Positions 5,687-8,535 of a stretch of 8,535 bases of DNA are shown piece by piece; positions within the stretch are counted from its first letter, which is position 1, and each line of letters begins with the position of its first letter. The translations under genes were made by a program, and so were the position numbers. The stretch is from NCBI GenBank assembly GCA_003153055.1, contig PMBV01000281.1, forward strand, positions 1-8,535. The letters run 5' to 3'. The notes beneath the pieces were generated by a model. That model was not told the origin of the DNA. It saw only the letters and a list, made by a program, of their open reading frames with translations, and made no database searches. The stretch comes from Myxococcales bacterium. Its GTDB lineage: Bacteria > Myxococcota > Myxococcia > Myxococcales > Myxococcaceae.

Positions 5687-7198
5687 TTACGTGGCTACCA
5701 CCACGAGCTGCTTGCCGAACACCTCGTGGAACAGCTCGAGCTCGTGCTGGAGATCCCACAGTTCGAGGTCGACGGACTGCTTCGCGCGAACGGCCAGTCG
5801 AACCCGGGGACCTCTCGACGTGGTGGAGATCTGCTGTACCGGCTGGTGGTGGCTGCGATCGAGCGCGTCAGCGACCCGAAGCAGCATCGCGCATTGTCGA
5901 ATCACCCGCACCTCGCTCGCCAGGAACGGGCGAAGGACCTCATGCGAGGCGTCGGGCCAGGAGCGCCGGTGGAAGCGGGCGATGGCTCCGACGATGGCCC
6001 GCTCGCGATCGGTGAGGCCGGGAATCTCGAGGTTCTGAATGAGGTAGTGCGAGTGCTTGTGGTGGCGCTGGTAGCTCACCGCGTGCCCGATGTCGTGGAG
6101 CAGCGCCGCCACCTCGAGCCACGGCCGGGCCGCGGCAGGCAGGCGATGCAAGGACAAGAGCTCGTCGAACAGCGCCAGGGACAGTCGGGCGACCTGCCGG
6201 GCGTGGGGCTCGGAGAAGCCGAAGCGCCCGCCGATGGCCACCGCTTCATCAGCCAGAGAGCGATCATTCCGGTCGACCCGGCGCCGCCTCAGGAGATCGA
6301 CGAGGATCCCTTCTCTGAGCCCGCGATCGACGGGAGTCACCCGCTCGACCTTGAGCTGCCGCATCAGCGCCTCGAGCACCACCGCGCCCCCCACCACGAT
6401 GTCGGCCCGCCGGACATCGAACCGCCTGCGGCGTTTCTCGAGATCCATGTCGGCGAGCGCCTCGACCGCGTCGGTCACCTCAGCCTCGGTGGCGTACCCG
6501 ACCCCATCGGCCCGGGCGAACCCCACGATGGCCCCCACCGTGCCGCTCGATCCAAGGGCCGATCGCGGAGCCCCCGCGATGGCCCCGGGGATCGCCTCAG
6601 CCACCATCTCCTGGCAGAAGTCGCGCATCAGGGTGAGCTCCTTCTTGCTCACCCGGTCCTTGGGACGGAACAGCTCCGTGACACGAACGGCACCGAGATT
6701 GAGGCTCCAGAGCTCCTTGGGGGTCTCGCCCTGGGCGTAGATGACCTCGGTGCTGCCTCCGCCGATGTCGATGCACAGCGAGCGGGTCCTCGGGCCCTGG
6801 CCATGGAGCACCCCCAAGCAAATGAGCCGGGCCTCCTCTCGCCCCGACACCACGTCGAGCGTCAGCCCAGCTTCGTCGCGAGCCCGCTTGACCAGCTGCT
6901 CGCGGTTCTTGGCCTCGCGCACCGCGCTGGTGGCGACGGCCCGCACCCTCGCGCCGTGGCGCCGGCAGAGCGTCGCATAGCGGCGCAGCGTGGCGATCAC
7001 CCGATCGGCCACCGCTTGGCTGATGACTCCCGTGGCGAACACGCCCTCTCCCGGCCGCACCGGATCTCGCTCGGTGTGGAGCGTCTCGAGGGAGCCGTCG
7101 GGGAGCACCCGAGCGAGCTCGAGGCGGACCGCGTTACTCCCTACGTCGATCGCCCCTACCACGTCGTCTGGGCGACGAGCCCGCCTGCGTTGCACCAT
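5687..7198 (-). CDS. ppx: Ppx/GppA phosphatase with C-terminal HD domain
   Basis: This cytoplasmic enzyme removes terminal phosphate from inorganic polyphosphate and/or converts pppGpp to ppGpp; sequence alone does not separate the two activities. The 503-residue length matches full Ppx/GppA proteins such as E. coli Ppx. The actin-like ASKHA core has the first phosphate loop IDVGSNAVRL (17-26), the SGREEAR segment with a catalytic Glu at 121-122, the second phosphate loop DIGGGSTE (144-151), GSSGTVGAI (217-224) and VVGGAVVLEA (268-277). The C-terminal HD-like domain runs from about 315 to 450, with LLHDIGH at 366-372, the conserved YQRHHKHSHYLIQN stretch, and RVADALDRSHH near 441-451. The start is ATG 7198; the ribosome binding site is weak. 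It diverges from ppk, whose product makes polyphosphate, which favours exopolyphosphatase activity. A GC hairpin follows its stop. Confidence 0.93.
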   Translation of the reverse strand: MVQRRRARRPDDVVGAIDVGSNAVRLELARVLPDGSLETLHTERDPVRPGEGVFATGVISQAVADRVIATLRRYATLCRRHGARVRAVATSAVREAKNREQLVKRARDEAGLTLDVVSGREEARLICLGVLHGQGPRTRSLCIDIGGGSTEVIYAQGETPKELWSLNLGAVRVTELFRPKDRVSKKELTLMRDFCQEMVAEAIPGAIAGAPRSALGSSGTVGAIVGFARADGVGYATEAEVTDAVEALADMDLEKRRRRFDVRRADIVVGGAVVLEALMRQLKVERVTPVDRGLREGILVDLLRRRRVDRNDRSLADEAVAIGGRFGFSEPHARQVARLSLALFDELLSLHRLPAAARPWLEVAALLHDIGHAVSYQRHHKHSHYLIQNLEIPGLTDRERAIVGAIARFHRRSWPDASHEVLRPFLASEVRVIRQCAMLLRVADALDRSHHQPVQQISTTSRGPRVRLAVRAKQSVDLELWDLQHELELFHEVFGKQLVVVAT

Positions 7199-7294
7199 GA
7201 CCGCCGCAACCTACCTGCTCCAGCTGGGCACGCAATCGAGCCGTGACTGGCGGGGGAGCCTCGCCCGTGACATCTATATGCCTCAATGGGCGAA
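7199..7294. promoter_or_regulatory. Divergent ppx-ppk intergenic region
   Basis: These 96 bases (87 if ppk starts at 7286) must contain the start signals for both ppx (leftward) and ppk (rightward) unless transcription comes from elsewhere. A purine-rich GGGGGAG block at 7252-7258 lies too far from either ppk start to act as its ribosome binding site. TATATG at 7275-7280 resembles a -10 element. I see no perfect operator palindrome. Confidence 0.5.
7275..7280 (+). promoter_or_regulatory. Candidate -10 element of ppk (weak)
   Basis: TATATG matches the TATAAT consensus at four of six positions and is the only AT-rich patch in the intergenic region. No TTGACA-like -35 sits at the right distance. 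If used, transcription would begin about 7287, giving a leader of only a few bases before ATG 7295. Confidence 0.2.
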
Positions 7295-8535
7295 ATGACC
7301 GACCGAACGCTGTTCATCAACCGGGAGCTCTCCTGGCTCGCGTTCAACGAGCGGGTCCTGAACGAGGCGCGCAACCGCGGGCTCCCGCTCCACGAGCGCA
7401 TCAAGTTCCTCGCCATCGCCTCGGGCAACCTCGACGAGTTCTTCATGGTGCGGGTGGCTGGCATCAAGCAGCAGATCCAGGGCGGCGTGGCCGAGCTGCC
7501 CGCCGACGGCATGCTTCCCTCGGAGCAGCTCACCGCCATCGCCGAGCTCACCCACCGCATGGTCGACGAGGAGTACCGAGTGTGGGATCAGGAGATCCGC
7601 CCGCTGCTGACCGCCAACGGCCTCCACCTGGTAGGCCGCACCGAGCTCTCGGCTGAGCAGCGGAGCGCCACCCGGGCCTTCTTTCAGTCGTCGGTGTTCC
7701 CCGCGCTCACGCCGCTGGCCATCGACCCGGGCCACCCGTTCCCCCACCTGAGGAACAAGTCGTTGAACCTGGCGGTGCTGGTGCGCCGCACCGATCGCCG
7801 CCGCAAGAAGGAGTCGGGCGAGGCCTCGCTCGCGGTGGTGCAGGCCCCCAGCGTCTTGCCCCGGCTCGTCCCTCTGCCGGGAGGCGCTCCCGCGACCTTC
7901 CTCCTCCTCGAGGAGCTCATCCTCCTCCACGCGGCCGATCTCTTCCCCGGGTACTCGGTGGAGCAAGCGGCGACCTTTCGCCTCACCCGCAACTGGGATC
8001 TCGACATCGACGAGGAGGAGTCGCAGGACCTGTTGGCGTCGATCCAGCAAGAGCTCCGGCGACGAGACCGCGGCGCGGTGGTCCGGATCGAGCTCGACGA
8101 CAGCGCCACCCCGGCCCTCGAGGCGCAGCTGGCCGCGGCGGTGAAGCTCGGCCCGGCCGACGTGTACCGGCTGGCTGGCCCGCTCCAACTGCAGGATCTC
8201 ACCGCCCTGTCAGAATTCGACCCTCACCCCGAGAACCGGGTCGAGCCCATCGTCCCGGCGATCCCCGCGATGGTGAACGCCGCCGACTCGATGATTCAGC
8301 TCGTCGGGCAGCGCGACGTGCTCCTCCACCACCCCTACGAATCCTTCGACCCGGTGGTGCGCTTCCTCGAGGAGGCCGCCGATGACCCCAACGTGCTGGC
8401 CATCAAACAGACCCTTTACCGCACCACCGGCGACAGCCCCGTCGGGCGCGCGCTGGTGAGGGCCAGCGAGAACGGAAAACAGGTCGCGGTGCTGGTCGAG
8501 CTCAAGGCTCGCCTCGACGAGGCCAACAACATCGC
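7295..8535 (+). CDS. ppk: Polyphosphate kinase 1 (PPK1), 3' end outside window
   Basis: This enzyme reversibly transfers the terminal phosphate of ATP onto polyphosphate chains. The window holds 413 complete codons, about 60% of the usual roughly 690, and the frame is open to the last base. The N domain starts with FINRELSWLAFNERVL (7-22) and has SGNLDEFFMVRVAG, with Asn45 matching E. coli Asn45 at the ATP site. A head domain follows (about 110-310). The first catalytic domain begins with DVLLHHPYESFDPV, then AIKQTLYRTTGDSPV and VELKARLDEANNI. Arg376 and Arg406 match the E. coli active-site Arg375 and Arg405. The autophosphorylated His (E. coli His435) lies past the window end. ATG 7295 gives the same spacing to ELSWL as in E. 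coli; ATG 7286, in frame, would add MGE. Neither has a strong ribosome binding site. It diverges from ppx. Confidence 0.95.
   Translation, partial: MTDRTLFINRELSWLAFNERVLNEARNRGLPLHERIKFLAIASGNLDEFFMVRVAGIKQQIQGGVAELPADGMLPSEQLTAIAELTHRMVDEEYRVWDQEIRPLLTANGLHLVGRTELSAEQRSATRAFFQSSVFPALTPLAIDPGHPFPHLRNKSLNLAVLVRRTDRRRKKESGEASLAVVQAPSVLPRLVPLPGGAPATFLLLEELILLHAADLFPGYSVEQAATFRLTRNWDLDIDEEESQDLLASIQQELRRRDRGAVVRIELDDSATPALEAQLAAAVKLGPADVYRLAGPLQLQDLTALSEFDPHPENRVEPIVPAIPAMVNAADSMIQLVGQRDVLLHHPYESFDPVVRFLEEAADDPNVLAIKQTLYRTTGDSPVGRALVRASENGKQVAVLVELKARLDEANNI

Noticed and set aside
7199..7230. Possible sigma-54 (-24/-12) promoter upstream of ppx
   Set aside because: The TGG...TTGC elements on the minus strand are 12 rather than 10 bases apart, and the rest of the consensus is poor.
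3141..7246. Long plus-strand open frames (3141-4379, 3823-5328, 5360-7246) opposite the methyltransferase, amidohydrolase and ppx genes
   Set aside because: The minus-strand frames carry recognised family motifs throughout. The plus-strand products are low-complexity His/Arg/Gly/Pro-rich sequences with no domain.
7243..7656. A plus-strand open frame overlapping the start of ppk
   Set aside because: It is in another frame from the clear PPK1 coding sequence starting at 7295 and shows no motif.
160..8525. Very frequent CTCGAG palindromes across the window
   Set aside because: Most occurrences examined are Leu-Glu codon pairs (CTC GAG), the preferred codons here, so codon usage explains them without a special site. 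A genome-wide count against a codon-preserving shuffle would be decisive.

Overview
The window is very GC-rich, with a strong G/C preference at third codon positions and densely packed genes. It carries a DivIVA-domain protein in a Gram-negative-type gene set, an exported HEAT-repeat protein, a Peptidase-MA-type metalloprotease and a PPK1/Ppx pair. Together these suggest a chromosomal segment of a Myxococcota (Myxococcales-like) bacterium. This assignment is inferred from gene content and composition. I see no mobile element, CRISPR array, rRNA or tRNA.

Left part (24-3340, + strand): a tight five-gene cluster, probably one operon. The order is an exported HEAT-repeat protein, proC (pyrroline-5-carboxylate reductase), a DivIVA-domain coiled-coil protein, a YggU/DUF167 protein, and a membrane-anchored HExxH peptidase. 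Two junctions are 4-base GTGA stop/start overlaps and the other two gaps are 3 and 16 bases. The proC-DivIVA-YggU core resembles the widespread yggS-proC-yggT-divIVA-yggU neighbourhood. No yggT lies inside the cluster, and yggS is not in the window.

Middle part (3312-5556, - strand): a compact RlmI-like SAM-dependent methyltransferase converges on the peptidase gene with a 29-base overlap of coding ends. Upstream of it on the same strand, and overlapping it by 8 bases if the first methionine is used, lies an SsnA-like amidohydrolase. That protein has lost essentially every metal-binding residue of its family and is probably a pseudoenzyme. This is the most unusual thing I found.

Right part (5687-8535): a Ppx/GppA phosphatase with a C-terminal HD domain (- strand) and a PPK1 polyphosphate kinase (+ strand, cut by the window end) diverge from an intergenic region of about 96 bp. 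These enzymes degrade and make polyphosphate, so shared control is plausible. A strong GC hairpin follows the ppx stop codon.

Most of the window is ordinary housekeeping sequence. I found no evidence for a new defence, mobile or biosynthetic system. The findings are mainly about degenerate active sites, domain architecture and gene junctions.
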